Below, piece after piece: positions 1-12,865 of a DNA stretch of 64,000 nt. Origin of the DNA: Staphylococcus shinii (lineage in GTDB: Bacteria; Bacillota; Bacilli; Staphylococcales; Staphylococcaceae); the NCBI RefSeq assembly GCF_017583065.1, contig NZ_JAGEVL010000010.1, positions 33,778-97,777 of the forward strand, written 5' to 3'. The notes beneath the pieces were generated by a model, which was not told the DNA's origin, ran no database searches, and saw nothing but the letters and a program-made list of their open reading frames with translations. Position 1 is the stretch's first letter. Each line of letters opens with the position of its first letter. The translations under genes and the position numbers were made by a program.

Positions 1-191
1 TCTTTAATAGTTATTAATTTACCTATAGCAAAATTCTTTTTCACTTTAATCACTTTAAATTCAATTACTTCATTAATTAACGCATTAGGAACAAAAACAG
101 GATAACGATCGAATTTAACAACACCATGACCTTCATGTGTTAAATCTACAACTTTCCCCTCTACGACTTCGTTTTTTTGAATTGCGTTCAT
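1..191 (-). CDS. 23S rRNA (uracil-C5)-methyltransferase, N-terminal part
   Basis: The first 63 codons of a minus-strand gene that runs off the left edge of the window. The peptide begins MNAIQKNEVVEGKVVDL and continues with an HEGHGVV stretch, as in the TRAM RNA-binding domain that opens the RumA/RlmCD family of rRNA uridine C5 methyltransferases. In staphylococci this gene follows dgkB and the gatCAB operon, which matches the neighbours here. The start is an ATG at 191 with a GGGGTGA ribosome-binding site. The catalytic domain is outside the window, so the assignment rests on the N-terminal domain and on gene order. Confidence 0.8.
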   Translation of the reverse strand, partial: MNAIQKNEVVEGKVVDLTHEGHGVVKFDRYPVFVPNALINEVIEFKVIKVKKNFAIGKLITIK

Positions 192-262
192 TATTTCACC
201 CCACACTAAAAGAGGTTAGGAATATTTATAGACTGACCTAACCTCGTAGTTTATTATATATT

Positions 263-1180
263 TTATTGTTCAACTATTTCTTCGTTCTGTATGTCACTCG
301 GTGTAAACACTTCAATGTGTTGTTTTAAATTCAAGAAGTTACCGGGTAATTTGCCACCATACTCACCGTCTACATTAAGTTGCATATCAGTAAAGGATGA
401 AATGCTTATAGATTTCGCTTTCTTATAATGGACTTTTGGATGTTTTGTATGCTCACCTCTAGATGCTAAAGTCATTATATGACCAAGCTCTGCAAGGTTC
501 GCTTTTTCAACGATAATTAAAGTAAAATAACCATCATCTAATTTCGCATCGGGTACTAATTTCTCGAAACCTGCCATCGAATTTGTCAGGCCAAGTAAAA
601 ATAAAAGCGCTTCGCCTTGAAATAATTCATCATCATATTCAATGCGGATATCTACTGCTTTCATTTGCGGTAACATTTCAAAACCTTTTATATAATATGC
701 AAACGGTCCAACGATGGATTTTAATTTACTCGGTGTTTCATATGAGACTTGGGTTAATTGTCCTCCTGCAGCTAAATTAATAAAATAGCGACTATTCATT
801 TTCCCTATATCTACACGCGTAATGTGACCTTCAATGATGACGTCAATGGCGCTCATTATGTCAGTAGGTAAATGTAACGCACGACCAAAATCATTAACAG
901 TGCCCATTGGAATGATACCTAAACTCGGTCTATTGGCTTTTTCTGCTATACCATTAATGACTTCATTTAAAGTGCCATCGCCTCCTGCAGCTATAAGTAC
1001 ATCGTAATTTTGTTCTAAGCAACGTGTCGCTTCTGTTGTAGCATCTCCGACTTTTTCAGTTGCATAAGCACTTGTTTCAAAGCCTGCTTTTTCTAATTTA
1101 ATTAAAACATCTGGTAATGTACGTTTAAAAAGTTCTTTTCCAGATGTTGGGTTATAAATGATTCTAGCTCGTTTTCTCAT
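263..1180 (-). CDS. dgkB: Diacylglycerol kinase
   Basis: A soluble 305-residue lipid kinase of the DagK family. It phosphorylates diacylglycerol released during lipoteichoic acid synthesis to phosphatidic acid, returning it to phospholipid synthesis. The nucleotide-binding signature AAGGDGTLNEV is near residues 64-74, after an IYNPTSGK segment at the N terminus. The length fits the family (about 300-315). The start ATG at 1180 has a GAGGGA ribosome-binding site. It lies downstream of gatB on the same strand, but a strong hairpin at 1332-1360 separates the two, so it probably has its own promoter. Confidence 0.95.
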   Translation of the reverse strand: MRKRARIIYNPTSGKELFKRTLPDVLIKLEKAGFETSAYATEKVGDATTEATRCLEQNYDVLIAAGGDGTLNEVINGIAEKANRPSLGIIPMGTVNDFGRALHLPTDIMSAIDVIIEGHITRVDIGKMNSRYFINLAAGGQLTQVSYETPSKLKSIVGPFAYYIKGFEMLPQMKAVDIRIEYDDELFQGEALLFLLGLTNSMAGFEKLVPDAKLDDGYFTLIIVEKANLAELGHIMTLASRGEHTKHPKVHYKKAKSISISSFTDMQLNVDGEYGGKLPGNFLNLKQHIEVFTPSDIQNEEIVEQ

Positions 1181-1331
1181 AATTTATCCCTCAACTTCGT
1201 ATACTCATTACCTATATTAAATGATTTACATAGATGATAAAAGCATTTTAGGTTAAATTTTAAAGAAAATATAGAACGAAGGATATATAAATTGGAAGTG
1301 GAACTTTAAGTTACTACCAATATAATGATTA

Positions 1332-1360
1332 AGGCTGAGACAATTAAATTGTCTCAGCCT
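1332..1360 (-). terminator. Hairpin terminator after gatB
   Basis: Inverted repeat AGGCTGAGACAATT / AATTGTCTCAGCCT just downstream of the gatB stop, with AT-rich sequence on both sides. The same hairpin family recurs at 48098-48124 and 59500-59530, each time just after a minus-strand gene. Confidence 0.75.
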
Positions 1361-1426
1361 GTACTGCTAGTCATAGTTTTAACACACATAATAATTTAGT
1401 AATTATAAACACTTATGTTCTAACTA

Positions 1427-2854
1427 TTATCTTTTATCTAATTCTTGTTTCAATAATTGATTAACTAATTGTGGATTTGCTTGACCTTTTGAAGCTTTCA
1501 TAATTTGACCAACTAAGAAGCCCATTGCTTTACCTTTACCATTTTTATAGTCTTCAATTGATTGCTCATTATTATCTAATGCTTCATTTACAAATTTAAG
1601 AAGTGTCGCCTCGTCAGAGATTTGGACTAAACCTTTATCTTCCATAATTTGTTTGGCATCTCCGCCATTTTCAGCAAGTTCTGGGAATACTTTTTTAGCA
1701 ATTTTACTGCTCATTGTGCCATCTTCGATTAATTTAATCATACCAGCTAAGTTTTCAGGAGTTAATTTAGTATCTAATAACTCAATTTGGTTTTTATTTA
1801 AATACTCATTCACCCCGCCCATTAACCAGTTAGAAGTCAATTTGATGTCAGCACCTTGTGCTACAGCACCTTCGAAGAAATCTGACATTTCCTTAGTAAG
1901 TGTAAGTACATGCGCGTCATATGCTGGTAAACCAAATTGGTTAACATATTTTTCTTTTCTTTCATCTGGTAATTCTGGAATTGTTTGGCGCACACGTTCT
2001 TTCCATTCATCATCAACATATAAAGGAACAATGTCTGGTTCAGGGAAGTAACGATAATCATCAGAACCTTCTTTAACACGCATTAATAATGTTTTACCAT
2101 TTGATTCATCAAATCTACGCGTTTCTTGAAGGATTTCTCCCCCGTTTAATAATTCTTCTTCTTGGCGTTTTTCTTCATATTCTAAACCTTTACGTACATA
2201 TGTAAAGGAGTTTAAGTTTTTAAGTTCTGCCTTTGTACCAAATTCTTCTTGGCCATATGGACGTAAAGAAATATTAGCGTCACAACGTAGCGAACCTTCT
2301 TCCATCTTACAATCAGAAACGCCTGTGTATTGAATAATAGAACGTAATTTTTCTAAATATGCATACGCTTCTTGCGGAGAACGAATGTCTGGTTCAGATA
2401 CAATTTCAATCAATGGTGTACCTTGTCTATTTAAATCTACTAAAGAATAACCATCTTTATGAGTTGATTTACCAGCATCTTCTTCCATGTGCAAACGTGT
2501 GATACCAATACGTTTTGTTTCTCCATCAACCTCGATATCAATATAGCCGTTTTCACCAATTGGTTGGTCGAACTGAGATATTTGATATGCTTTTGGATTA
2601 TCTGGATAGAAATAGTTTTTACGGTCAAATTTTGATTCCGTAGCAATTTCCATATTTAATGCCATTGATGCTCTCATAGCCCAATCAACTGCACGTTTAT
2701 TTACTACTGGCAAGACACCAGGATATGCAAGGTCAATTACATTTGTATTTGAGTTCGGTTTCGCTCCAAAATGCGCTGGTGATGATGAGAACATTTTAGA
2801 ATCTGTTTTCAACTCAACATGGACTTCTAGCCCAATAACTGTTTCAAAATGCAT
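1427..2854 (-). CDS. gatB: Asp-tRNA(Asn)/Glu-tRNA(Gln) amidotransferase subunit B
   Basis: The tRNA-binding and kinase subunit (475 residues) of the GatCAB complex, which converts Glu-tRNA(Gln) to Gln-tRNA(Gln), and Asp-tRNA(Asn) to Asn-tRNA(Asn), in bacteria lacking GlnRS. It starts [15 protein letters not shown], the family's N-terminal signature, and ends with the YqeY-like tail seen in GatB. A longer frame could begin at a GTG at 2863, but AAGGAG is correctly spaced for the ATG at 2854, and that start gives the usual length of 475. It is the third gene of gatC-gatA-gatB, 12 nt after gatA. Confidence 0.97.
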   Translation of the reverse strand: MHFETVIGLEVHVELKTDSKMFSSSPAHFGAKPNSNTNVIDLAYPGVLPVVNKRAVDWAMRASMALNMEIATESKFDRKNYFYPDNPKAYQISQFDQPIGENGYIDIEVDGETKRIGITRLHMEEDAGKSTHKDGYSLVDLNRQGTPLIEIVSEPDIRSPQEAYAYLEKLRSIIQYTGVSDCKMEEGSLRCDANISLRPYGQEEFGTKAELKNLNSFTYVRKGLEYEEKRQEEELLNGGEILQETRRFDESNGKTLLMRVKEGSDDYRYFPEPDIVPLYVDDEWKERVRQTIPELPDERKEKYVNQFGLPAYDAHVLTLTKEMSDFFEGAVAQGADIKLTSNWLMGGVNEYLNKNQIELLDTKLTPENLAGMIKLIEDGTMSSKIAKKVFPELAENGGDAKQIMEDKGLVQISDEATLLKFVNEALDNNEQSIEDYKNGKGKAMGFLVGQIMKASKGQANPQLVNQLLKQELDKR

Positions 2855-2866
2855 GATTTCCACTCC

Positions 2867-4324
2867 TTATAATTTTTCGTATTCATTATGAAAATTGAAT
2901 TGTGTTTCGTATTGGTAAGCGACACGGTACAATGTTTTTTCATCAAAAGGTTTACCAATAAATTGCAAGCCAATTGGTCGACCATTTGATTGTCCACATG
3001 GTACAGAGATACCCGGTAATCCTGCTAAGTTTACAGGAGTTGTTAGTAAATCATTTGCATACATTGTAAGTGGATCATCAATTTCTTCACCTAAATTAAA
3101 TGCAGTAGTTGGTGTAGTAGGGCCTACTACAACATCATAATTTTCAAAAATACGATCAAAGTCATTTTTAATTAAAGTTCTAACTTTTTGTGATTTTTTG
3201 TAGAAAGCATCATAATATCCTGAGCTTAATGCAAATGTACCTAAAAAGATACGACGTTTAACTTCGTCACCGAACCCTTCACTTCTAGACATTTTATATA
3301 ACTCTTCTAATGAATTAGCTTCAGGTGAATGATAACCATATCTTATACCATCAAAACGAGATAAGTTTGATGATGCTTCTGATGATGCAATAACATAATA
3401 AGATGGAATACCATACTTCGTATTAGGTAAGGAAACTTCTTCAACTGTTGCACCTAATGATTTAAGTGTTTCGACCGCTTCCTTTACTGAAGCTTTAACT
3501 TCATTAGACACGCCGTCACCTAAATATTCACTTGGTAAAGCTACTTTAAGTCCTTTTATATCTTTTCCTATATCAGCTGTATAATCAGCATCTTCAACTG
3601 GAGCACTTGTTGAATCATTTTCGTCAACGCCTGTAATAGCTTCTAACACTAATGCATTATCTTTTACCGTACGTGTTAATGGGCCAATTTGATCTAATGA
3701 CGATGCGAATGCAACAAGACCAAAACGAGACACTCGTCCGTATGTTGGTTTCAGACCTACGATACCACAGTACGCAGCTGGTTGACGGATTGAGCCACCA
3801 GTATCTGATCCTAAACTAAAAGGTACTAAACCTGCTGCCACTGCTGCTGCTGAGCCACCCGATGAACCACCTGGAACCGCAGTATGGTCGAATGGATTTA
3901 CTGTTTTTTTGTAATAAGATGTTTCTGTTGAACCACCCATTGCAAATTCATCCATATTCAATTTACCGATAAGCACCGCATTTTCATTATGTAATTTATT
4001 CATTACAGTTGATTCATAAATCGGTACAAATCCTTCTAGCATTTTACTAGCACAAGTTGTTTCCACGCCTTCGGTGATAATGTTATCTTTAATTCCCATA
4101 GGTATACCAAATAACTTACCTTCCATTTGATCCTTAGCTTGTAATTCATCAAGTTCTTGTGCTTTCTTAATTGCATTTTCTTTATCTAACGCAAGAAATG
4201 ATTTAATAGTTGGATCCGTTTCTTCAATTGCATCGTAAATGTCACTAACAATTTGTGATGGTTTTATTTCTTTGTTTTTGATTAAGCTGATTAAATTCTC
4301 CACAGATTCATAACGGATCCTCAT
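2867..4324 (-). CDS. gatA: Asp/Glu-tRNA amidotransferase subunit A
   Basis: The glutaminase subunit of GatCAB (485 residues). The amidase-signature Ser-cisSer-Lys triad is visible: Lys in GIPMGIKDN (about residue 79), then the Gly/Ser-rich [14 protein letters not shown] and [16 protein letters not shown] blocks near residues 150-185. It releases ammonia from glutamine and channels it to GatB. The start is set at [10 protein letters not shown] (ATG 4324), preceded by GAGGAGG. The ATG lies one nucleotide after the gatC stop, implying translational coupling. Confidence 0.97.
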   Translation of the reverse strand: MRIRYESVENLISLIKNKEIKPSQIVSDIYDAIEETDPTIKSFLALDKENAIKKAQELDELQAKDQMEGKLFGIPMGIKDNIITEGVETTCASKMLEGFVPIYESTVMNKLHNENAVLIGKLNMDEFAMGGSTETSYYKKTVNPFDHTAVPGGSSGGSAAAVAAGLVPFSLGSDTGGSIRQPAAYCGIVGLKPTYGRVSRFGLVAFASSLDQIGPLTRTVKDNALVLEAITGVDENDSTSAPVEDADYTADIGKDIKGLKVALPSEYLGDGVSNEVKASVKEAVETLKSLGATVEEVSLPNTKYGIPSYYVIASSEASSNLSRFDGIRYGYHSPEANSLEELYKMSRSEGFGDEVKRRIFLGTFALSSGYYDAFYKKSQKVRTLIKNDFDRIFENYDVVVGPTTPTTAFNLGEEIDDPLTMYANDLLTTPVNLAGLPGISVPCGQSNGRPIGLQFIGKPFDEKTLYRVAYQYETQFNFHNEYEKL

Positions 4325-4325
4325 C

Positions 4326-4628
4326 TTAAGCGTCCTCCTCATTCATGATAGATGGTACTTTGAATTGTCCATCTTCCGTCTCTTTAGCATTTTTTAATGC
4401 AAGTTCTTGGGGAATGCCCTCGATTGCTTTATCTTCACGTAACACATTTTGTAAATCTAGTACATGATATGTTGGTTCAATGTTACTTGTATCCGCTGTA
4501 TCTATTTGGTTAGCAAAGTTTAAAATACTTTCTAAAGTGTTTTGCATTTCTGCAGATTCATCTTCAGTAATTTGAAGTCTTGCTAAATTAGCGATGTGTT
4601 CAACTTCTTCTCGTGTAACTTTAGCCAT
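4326..4628 (-). CDS. gatC: Asp/Glu-tRNA amidotransferase subunit C
   Basis: The small 100-residue stabilising subunit that wraps around GatA and GatB in the amidotransferase. The sequence [16 protein letters not shown] near the N terminus is characteristic. It is the first gene of the operon, with a strong AAAGGAGGC ribosome-binding site before the ATG at 4628. Its length is normal and its stop almost touches the gatA start. Confidence 0.97.
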   Translation of the reverse strand: MAKVTREEVEHIANLARLQITEDESAEMQNTLESILNFANQIDTADTSNIEPTYHVLDLQNVLREDKAIEGIPQELALKNAKETEDGQFKVPSIMNEEDA

Positions 4629-4857
4629 TAATAAAAGCCTCCTTTTTACTCATTCATTACAAAATTGTACCAAAATTCCGCCCAAAAATCTAAGTTTTTC
4701 AACAATATACGCAAATTAAAGCGATTTAATTTCTCTAGTTGTGCTATTTAATATCTAATTTTCAATATATTCATTTACCTTATCTATATTTTCCTTATAT
4801 TAGAATGCATAATAAATCACAAAAATTTATAGTAAGTGTATCATTACAATACAAATT

Positions 4858-4871
4858 TGTAAGCGCTTAAC
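4858..4871 (+). promoter_or_regulatory. Possible CcpA (cre) site upstream of putP
   Basis: TGTAAGCGCTTAAC resembles the catabolite-responsive element consensus, with a perfect TAAGCGCTTA core palindrome. It lies about 130 bp upstream of the putP start. Carbon-catabolite control of proline uptake is known in staphylococci, so the site is plausible, but the match at the 3' end is imperfect. Confidence 0.4.
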
Positions 4872-4900
4872 AATATATTGCGAAAAGCAATATATTGTTA
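4868..4900. repeat. 14-bp perfect inverted repeat upstream of putP
   Basis: Arms TAACAATATATTGC and GCAATATATTGTTA flank the 5-nt loop GAAAA. The stem is AT-rich and has no following T-run, so it looks more like an operator or transcript stem than a terminator. It overlaps the end of the cre-like sequence. The rest of the 367-bp gap between gatC and putP shows no gene. Confidence 0.7.
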
Positions 4901-4995
4901 TAATTTAAAATAGCACTACTCTATTTATAAATTTTATTGTATAATCATTCATGTACAACAAATTAATAGATAAAGACAAAGGGAGAAGATGAACC

Positions 4996-6531
4996 ATGCT
5001 GATTTTGGGCACTTCATTAGCCAACCAAGTTCAGGCGAGTTGGCAGACTTATATTATGATTGTAATATATTTCATTATACTACTCGTTATTGGTTACTAT
5101 GGATATAAACAGTCTACAGGAAATTTAAGTGAATTTATGCTTGGAGGCAGAAGTATTGGTCCTTATGTCACTGCTCTTTCAGCAGGTGCATCGGATATGA
5201 GTGGTTGGATGATTATGGGGTTACCTGGCTCTGTGTATAGCACTGGTCTTTCAGCAATGTGGATAACAATTGGTCTATCTTTAGGCGCATATGTGAACTA
5301 CTTTGTCGTAGCCCCTAGGTTGAGAGTTTATACTGAACTCGCAGGTGATGCGATTACTTTGCCAGATTTTTTCAAAAATAGGCTTAATGACCAAAATAAT
5401 TATATAAAAATTATTTCTGGTTTAATTATCGTAGTTTTTTTCACTTTATATACACACTCAGGTTTTGTTTCAGGTGGCAAATTATTCGAAAGCGCTTTTG
5501 GCATGAACTATCATTGGGGGCTTATTATAGTAGCAGCTATTGTCATATTTTATACTTTCTTTGGAGGTTATTTAACTGTTTCTATTACAGACTTCTTCCA
5601 AGGAGTTATCATGTTAATTGCTATGGTTATGGTACCGATTGTTGCTCTTATAGAGCTCAGCGGTTTAGATACGTTTAGACAAGTAGCTGAAATGAAACCG
5701 ACAAATATGAATTTATTTAAAGGTACGACAGTATTAGGTATTATTTCATTGTTTGCTTGGGGCTTAGGTTATTTTGGCCAGCCACATATCATCGTTAGGT
5801 TTATGTCTATTAAGACACATAAACTATTACCTAAAGCAAGACGACTTGGAATTAGTTGGATGGTTATAGGTTTGTTAGGCGCTGTCGCAGTTGGACTTAC
5901 TGGTATTGCCTTTATTTCTGAACGCAATATTCAATTAGAAGACCCTGAAACGCTATTTATAGTTATGAGTCAGATTTTATTCCACCCACTTGTAGGTGGT
6001 TTCTTATTAGCAGCGATATTGGCAGCAATCATGAGTACAATATCATCTCAATTACTTGTAACTTCTAGTTCATTAACTGAAGATTTTTATAAATTAATTC
6101 GCGGCGAAGATAAAGCTAAAGAACATGAAAAGGAGTTCGTTCTAGTTGGCAGATTATCTGTATTATTAGTAGCTATTGTTGCTATTTGGATTGCTTGGTC
6201 TCCAAACGATACTATTTTAAATTTAGTTGGAAATGCTTGGGCAGGATTTGGCGCTGCTTTCAGTCCTTTAGTTATTTTCTCGTTATACTGGAAAGGTTTA
6301 TCACATGCAGGGGCTTTATCTGGAATGATTACAGGCGCAGTAGTCGTTATTATTTGGATTGCTTGGATAAAACCTTTAGCTACTATCAACGAAATATTTG
6401 GTATGTATGAAATAATTCCTGGTTTCTTTGCAAGTGTGATTGTTACTTACCTAGTAAGTAAATATACTAAAAAACCTGGAGATTTTGTCGAAAAAGATCT
6501 CAATAAGGTCAAACAAATTATTAAAGAATAA
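4996..6531 (+). CDS. putP: Sodium/proline symporter
   Basis: A 511-residue integral membrane protein of the sodium:solute symporter family with about 13 hydrophobic segments. [20 protein letters not shown] and the [14 protein letters not shown] block near residues 65-80 are the Na+/proline-binding region typical of PutP. It imports proline for osmoprotection and nutrition. The ATG at 4996 is preceded by GGGAGA at good spacing. It is monocistronic, with regulatory repeats upstream and a strong bidirectional terminator downstream. Confidence 0.95.
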   Translation: MLILGTSLANQVQASWQTYIMIVIYFIILLVIGYYGYKQSTGNLSEFMLGGRSIGPYVTALSAGASDMSGWMIMGLPGSVYSTGLSAMWITIGLSLGAYVNYFVVAPRLRVYTELAGDAITLPDFFKNRLNDQNNYIKIISGLIIVVFFTLYTHSGFVSGGKLFESAFGMNYHWGLIIVAAIVIFYTFFGGYLTVSITDFFQGVIMLIAMVMVPIVALIELSGLDTFRQVAEMKPTNMNLFKGTTVLGIISLFAWGLGYFGQPHIIVRFMSIKTHKLLPKARRLGISWMVIGLLGAVAVGLTGIAFISERNIQLEDPETLFIVMSQILFHPLVGGFLLAAILAAIMSTISSQLLVTSSSLTEDFYKLIRGEDKAKEHEKEFVLVGRLSVLLVAIVAIWIAWSPNDTILNLVGNAWAGFGAAFSPLVIFSLYWKGLSHAGALSGMITGAVVVIIWIAWIKPLATINEIFGMYEIIPGFFASVIVTYLVSKYTKKPGDFVEKDLNKVKQIIKE

Positions 6532-6561
6532 ACACTTTTAAATTATTTATATGATATAAAG

Positions 6562-6604
6562 ACGCCCTACAAGATTGACATAAATTGACAATCTTGCAGG
6601 GCGT
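6562..6604. terminator. Bidirectional terminator between putP and camS
   Basis: Stem ACGCCCTACAAGATTG / CAATCTTGCAGGGCGT with one mismatch and an 11-nt loop, placed between two convergent genes and flanked by AT-rich sequence. Confidence 0.85.
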
Positions 6605-6625
6605 TAATTCAATATATTCTATTTA

Positions 6626-7831
6626 CTAATTATTATTTTTATAAATATGAACTTGTGGCTCTTTATCATCTTTTGATTTACTAATTAAGGCTTTTGGGTT
6701 ATTACCATCCTTTATATGGATCTCATATTCATCAATATCATCAAAATATTTTTCTGCTTGTTCTGTCACATACTGTGTAATACCAATTGTTTCTGCTTTA
6801 CCATAATAATCGATTGGTACATCGACAGATAATTGTTTTGCTTCTTTTTTATCAAATTTAACCGTTCCAACTGCTTGAGTAAAGTTATTAAAATAAGTTT
6901 GTAAATTATCATTAAATTGTTTGAAATCGTTGTTCAAGTTTTCATCTAAATCGTCTGCTTCTTGTGAAGGTAATAAGGCTGTTTTTTGGTTAATATCTTT
7001 CCAGTCATTGATGCGAGTTTTGCCTTCTTCGACAGTTGTACCAGTAATAAACTCGCCAGGTACAATTGAATTTTCACCAGTTTGCTTGTATATAGCAAAA
7101 TGAATTGGTATATCTTTCAATTCTTTATGCTCACGAATTCTAGATAAAATTTCGCCAGCCATTTGCTTACCTTGTTTTTTAATTTCTTTATCATCTAAAT
7201 CTTTACTATAAGTTTCGCCATCTTTTTCCTTTTGATAATAGTATGTACTATTCATAGCTAAGCCTATTGTCATGCCTTTAATTTTTTCACCTTTAGTATC
7301 ACCGCTACCATAAAAATCCTGCTCTAAAATATTAGATAAATAGGCTGGTGAATTTTTAGCAATTTTTTCAGGGTCTGTTTCACCATTATGAGAAGGGTTA
7401 AGCCCTAAATTCTCATTTGCTTTTTTCTCTTTACGCTCGTCTTCATCCATTTTATCTACTTCTGCTTTTGTATACTTTGGACTTAAGAATGCATTAATTG
7501 TATCTTTATCTAAGTATTGGCCATCTTGATATAAATATTCGTCTGTTGGAAACACACTTTTACTTAAATCTAGAAGCCCATTTTCAAAGTCTTCTCCATT
7601 ATAGCTATTAGCCATATTATCTTGTAATAATCCTCGAGCCTGACTTTCTTTAAAAGGTAAAATTGTTCTGTAATTATCACCTTGTACATTTTTGTCTGTA
7701 GCGATTTCTTTTACAGAACCCGATTCTTGTTGTTCATTATCATTAGATTTTTCTTTTGGTTTTTCTTCATTTTGACCACACGCTGATAATACAAAAATTG
7801 CTGAAATGAATAATATTATCGTTCTTTTCAT
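6626..7831 (-). CDS. camS: CamS family sex-pheromone lipoprotein
   Basis: A 401-residue lipoprotein anchored to the outer face of the membrane. The signal peptide ends in the lipobox LSAC, with the acylated Cys at residue 18, followed by a charged, glutamine- and lysine-rich linker. The mature domain is the CamS fold of unknown function. In this family, processing of the signal peptide can release a cAM373-like heptapeptide; the corresponding segment here reads AIFVLSA, a variant of the AIFILAA/AIFILAS form. ATG 7831 has a GAGGAG ribosome-binding site. The gene lies 12 nt after ligA and ends the pcrB-pcrA-ligA-camS gene row. Confidence 0.92.
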   Translation of the reverse strand: MKRTIILFISAIFVLSACGQNEEKPKEKSNDNEQQESGSVKEIATDKNVQGDNYRTILPFKESQARGLLQDNMANSYNGEDFENGLLDLSKSVFPTDEYLYQDGQYLDKDTINAFLSPKYTKAEVDKMDEDERKEKKANENLGLNPSHNGETDPEKIAKNSPAYLSNILEQDFYGSGDTKGEKIKGMTIGLAMNSTYYYQKEKDGETYSKDLDDKEIKKQGKQMAGEILSRIREHKELKDIPIHFAIYKQTGENSIVPGEFITGTTVEEGKTRINDWKDINQKTALLPSQEADDLDENLNNDFKQFNDNLQTYFNNFTQAVGTVKFDKKEAKQLSVDVPIDYYGKAETIGITQYVTEQAEKYFDDIDEYEIHIKDGNNPKALISKSKDDKEPQVHIYKNNN

Positions 7832-7843
7832 GCATTATCTCCT

Positions 7844-9850
<2,007 letters not shown>

Positions 9851-12061
9851 TTACTCCCCCTTCTTCTCAATTGGTGCGAATTGTGCTAATAATCGTTTCG
9901 GCCCTTCTGATTTAAAGATAATATCTAATTCTACTGAACCATTTTTTTCCTTCACATTACTAACCATACCCTCACCCCAAGATTTATGCATCACTTTATC
10001 TCCAACATTCCAATTAGTTGTTGCTTGAGATTTTCTTGATGTAGTAGTTTTTTGGCTATGTGCTCTTTTAGCTGGTTGCTTTGTAGCTGATTGGAAACGA
10101 TTTCCTTGACTTTGCGTAGAAGCGTTGCGTTTAGATTCATTTTCTAGTAAATCTTCAGGGATTTCTCTTAAGAACCTAGATGCCATATTAGACTGTGGTC
10201 TACCAAACAACATTCTTGATGTTGCGTGTGTTAAATATAATGTTTCTTCTGCACGTGTAATAGCCACATAGCAGATACGTCTTTCTTCTTGCATTTCATG
10301 TTCGTCATCACTTTTAATTGCTCTAATATGCGGGAATAACGACTCTTCCATACCCATTATAAAAACAATCGGGAATTCTAAACCTTTAGCAGAGTGCATT
10401 GTCATCAATGTTATACCATTTTCAATTTGTGCTTCATCTATATCAGCAACTAATGATAAATCAGTTAGGAAGTTTATCAAAGATTGTTCTTCTAACGGCG
10501 TATTTTCTTCAAAATCTTTTGGTACAGACATGAACTCATCAATATTTTCTAATCTACTTCTCGATTCTAATGTTTGTTCACGCTCTAACATTTCGCGATA
10601 ACCAGATTTTTCTAACGCTTCATTTACAATCTCTGTAATTTCTAAAAACTCTTGCTGTTTGATGATATTTTGCATCGTATCATAAAAAGTAATACATTCT
10701 TGTGTTACTTTTTTCGATAAACCAATAAAATCAACTTCTGCCAAAGCATCAAACATACTCAAATCATTTTGAACAGCATAAGCTTGAATTTTATCTACCG
10801 AAGACGGGCCAATGCCACGTTTTGGAATATTAATAACACGGCGTAAGCTAATATCGTCATTACTGTTTGCAATAATTCTTAAGTAACTCAATAAGTCTTT
10901 AATTTCTTTTCTGTCGTAGAACTTTTGTCCTCCAACCATAGTATAAGGGATATTAGATTTCATAAAGGTTTCTTCCAGTACACGTGACTGTGCATTGGTA
11001 CGGTATAGAATTGCCATATCTTGATATTTCTTGCCATTTCGTTGATGTTTCATGATTTCACGTACAACATATTCTGCTTCATCGCGTTCAGTTGTCGCTT
11101 CGTAGTAATGAATTTTATCGCCATCTGTATTGCCTGTCCATAATCCCTTAGGTTTACGTTCTGAATTATTTTTAATAACTTCATTAGCTGCATTTAATAT
11201 ATTTTTAGTAGAACGATAATTTTGTTCTAAGAAAATTGTTTTTGCCTCAGGATAATCTTCTTCAAATGACAAAATGTTTTGGATATCTGCCCCGCGCCAC
11301 CCGTAAATCGATTGGTCAGAATCTCCTACTACACATAAATTTTTGAATTTTGATGCTAATAATTTCACTAATGTGTACTGTGCTTTATTCGTATCTTGAT
11401 ATTCATCCACGTGTATGTATTGGAATTTATTTTGATAGTAATCCAACACTTCTGGAACACGTTCAAATAATCGGATGGTCACCATAATTAAATCATCAAA
11501 GTCTAGCGCTTCATTTCTTGAAAGTTGACGTTGATAACCTTTGTATACAGTCGCAACCATTTGTGAATGGTAGTCATTTGCTTCTTTTTGCGCATCTTCA
11601 GGTGTCTTTAATTCATTTTTCAAATTACTAATTGCGCCTATAAACATTCTAGGTTCAAATTTCTTACTATCTATATTTTCATTTTTTAAAACATCTTTAA
11701 TAACTGATTTTTGGTCAGTTGGATCAATAATCGTAAAGTTTCTTTCAATACCAATACGATCTGCGTCTCTTCTAAGAATTCTCACACACATGGAGTGGAA
11801 TGTTGACATCCAAATCACTTCAGCTTGTTCACCAACCAAAGTTTGGACACGTTCTTTCATTTCCTTAGCTGCTTTATTTGTAAAAGTAATCGCTAAAACA
11901 TTATACGGAGACACTCCCTTTTCATCTAACAAGTAAGCAATACGATGTGTTAAGACACGTGTCTTACCTGAACCCGCGCCTGCCATTATAAGTAATGGAC
12001 CCTCTGTTGTACGTACTGCCTGGCTTTGTTCGTCATTCATTTTATTAACTAATGCATTCAT
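9851..12061 (-). CDS. pcrA: ATP-dependent DNA helicase PcrA
   Basis: A 736-residue UvrD/Rep-type superfamily 1A helicase used in repair, rolling-circle replication and removal of RecA from DNA. Visible motifs: Walker A AGAGSGKT (about 28-35), motif Ia ITFTNKAA, Walker B DEYQDTN, motif [17 protein letters not shown], motif IV QNYRS and motif [14 protein letters not shown] [13 protein letters not shown]. The C-terminal Tudor-like RNA polymerase-binding module ([15 protein letters not shown]) is present. Its start overlaps the pcrB stop by 4 nt, so the two are probably translationally coupled. Confidence 0.97.
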   Translation of the reverse strand: MNALVNKMNDEQSQAVRTTEGPLLIMAGAGSGKTRVLTHRIAYLLDEKGVSPYNVLAITFTNKAAKEMKERVQTLVGEQAEVIWMSTFHSMCVRILRRDADRIGIERNFTIIDPTDQKSVIKDVLKNENIDSKKFEPRMFIGAISNLKNELKTPEDAQKEANDYHSQMVATVYKGYQRQLSRNEALDFDDLIMVTIRLFERVPEVLDYYQNKFQYIHVDEYQDTNKAQYTLVKLLASKFKNLCVVGDSDQSIYGWRGADIQNILSFEEDYPEAKTIFLEQNYRSTKNILNAANEVIKNNSERKPKGLWTGNTDGDKIHYYEATTERDEAEYVVREIMKHQRNGKKYQDMAILYRTNAQSRVLEETFMKSNIPYTMVGGQKFYDRKEIKDLLSYLRIIANSNDDISLRRVINIPKRGIGPSSVDKIQAYAVQNDLSMFDALAEVDFIGLSKKVTQECITFYDTMQNIIKQQEFLEITEIVNEALEKSGYREMLEREQTLESRSRLENIDEFMSVPKDFEENTPLEEQSLINFLTDLSLVADIDEAQIENGITLMTMHSAKGLEFPIVFIMGMEESLFPHIRAIKSDDEHEMQEERRICYVAITRAEETLYLTHATSRMLFGRPQSNMASRFLREIPEDLLENESKRNASTQSQGNRFQSATKQPAKRAHSQKTTTSRKSQATTNWNVGDKVMHKSWGEGMVSNVKEKNGSVELDIIFKSEGPKRLLAQFAPIEKKGE

Positions 12062-12750
12062 TTATGTGTCTCCTTTATCTTAACTGTTTTTAGTGCTTTG
12101 TTTATATCTTCATAAATAATGTTGCCGACGATGATTGTATCAGCTACTGAAGCCATTGCTTCTGCTTCTTTATAATCATTAATACCACCACCATAAAATA
12201 ATTGTGTATTAGATAATGAATCAGCTGCTGCTTTTACCATATCAATCTCTCCATAAACACCACTATATTCGATATACATAACTGGTAATTTATAAATATC
12301 ATTAATCATTTGGGCATAAGCTTCAATATCTTCTGTTGTTAAATGTGTGTTGGCTTGTGTTAATGTCGCCACTTTACAATCGGGATTTAGTACAACATAA
12401 CCTTCGAACACTATTTCTTCAAAATCGATTAAATACCCATAATTTTTCAGCGCTTCTAAGAGCATACCATTATGAAACTTTACATCCTTGCTATTTAACA
12501 CTGTAGGTATAAAATATAAATCAAACCCTGGCACGATACTCTCTAAGTTTGAAAATTCAAACACTAGCGGTACGGAATGAGCATTAACTTTTTTCATCAA
12601 GTGTGAAACGTTATCTTCGGTAACATTATCTGTACCACCTATCATAATAGCATCTGTGCCAGATCTACAAATTCGCTCTAAATCCTTATCACTGATTGAT
12701 TTTGCAGGATCTAATTTAAAAATATGTTTCCACTTTTTAATCTCATTCAT
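12058..12750 (-). CDS. pcrB: Heptaprenylglyceryl phosphate synthase
   Basis: A 230-residue TIM-barrel prenyltransferase that joins heptaprenyl diphosphate to sn-glycerol-1-phosphate, giving archaeal-type ether lipid precursors in Firmicutes. The phosphate-binding loop near [16 protein letters not shown] and the IMIGGTDNV segment are typical of the GGGP/PcrB family. It heads the pcrB-pcrA-ligA-camS row, preceded by AAGGAG-like sequence, and overlaps pcrA by 4 nt. Confidence 0.93.
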   Translation of the reverse strand: MNEIKKWKHIFKLDPAKSISDKDLERICRSGTDAIMIGGTDNVTEDNVSHLMKKVNAHSVPLVFEFSNLESIVPGFDLYFIPTVLNSKDVKFHNGMLLEALKNYGYLIDFEEIVFEGYVVLNPDCKVATLTQANTHLTTEDIEAYAQMINDIYKLPVMYIEYSGVYGEIDMVKAAADSLSNTQLFYGGGINDYKEAEAMASVADTIIVGNIIYEDINKALKTVKIKETHK

Positions 12751-12824
12751 GACATGTTACTCCTTCTTTTAGCATACATTTGATTATATCATTTTTATGC
12801 TATGAGTTCTAAAATGATGTAAAA

Positions 12825-12852
12825 AAATCGCCCCGAATTTTCGCAGCGATTT
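12825..12852 (-). terminator. Weak hairpin after the carboxypeptidase gene's upstream neighbour
   Basis: AAATCGC / GCGATTT, 7-bp arms with a 14-nt loop, between pcrB and the next minus-strand gene. An A-run on the left reads as a T-run on the minus strand only beyond the pcrB-facing side. This is a weak candidate and could serve the downstream end of the carboxypeptidase gene. Confidence 0.35.
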
Positions 12853-12865
12853 GTTGATTTTAATT

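Noticed and set aside
583..780. Plus-strand frames inside dgkB, gatB, ligA, groEL and others
   Set aside because: They lie opposite well-supported genes, lack ribosome-binding sites and have composition typical of shadow frames.
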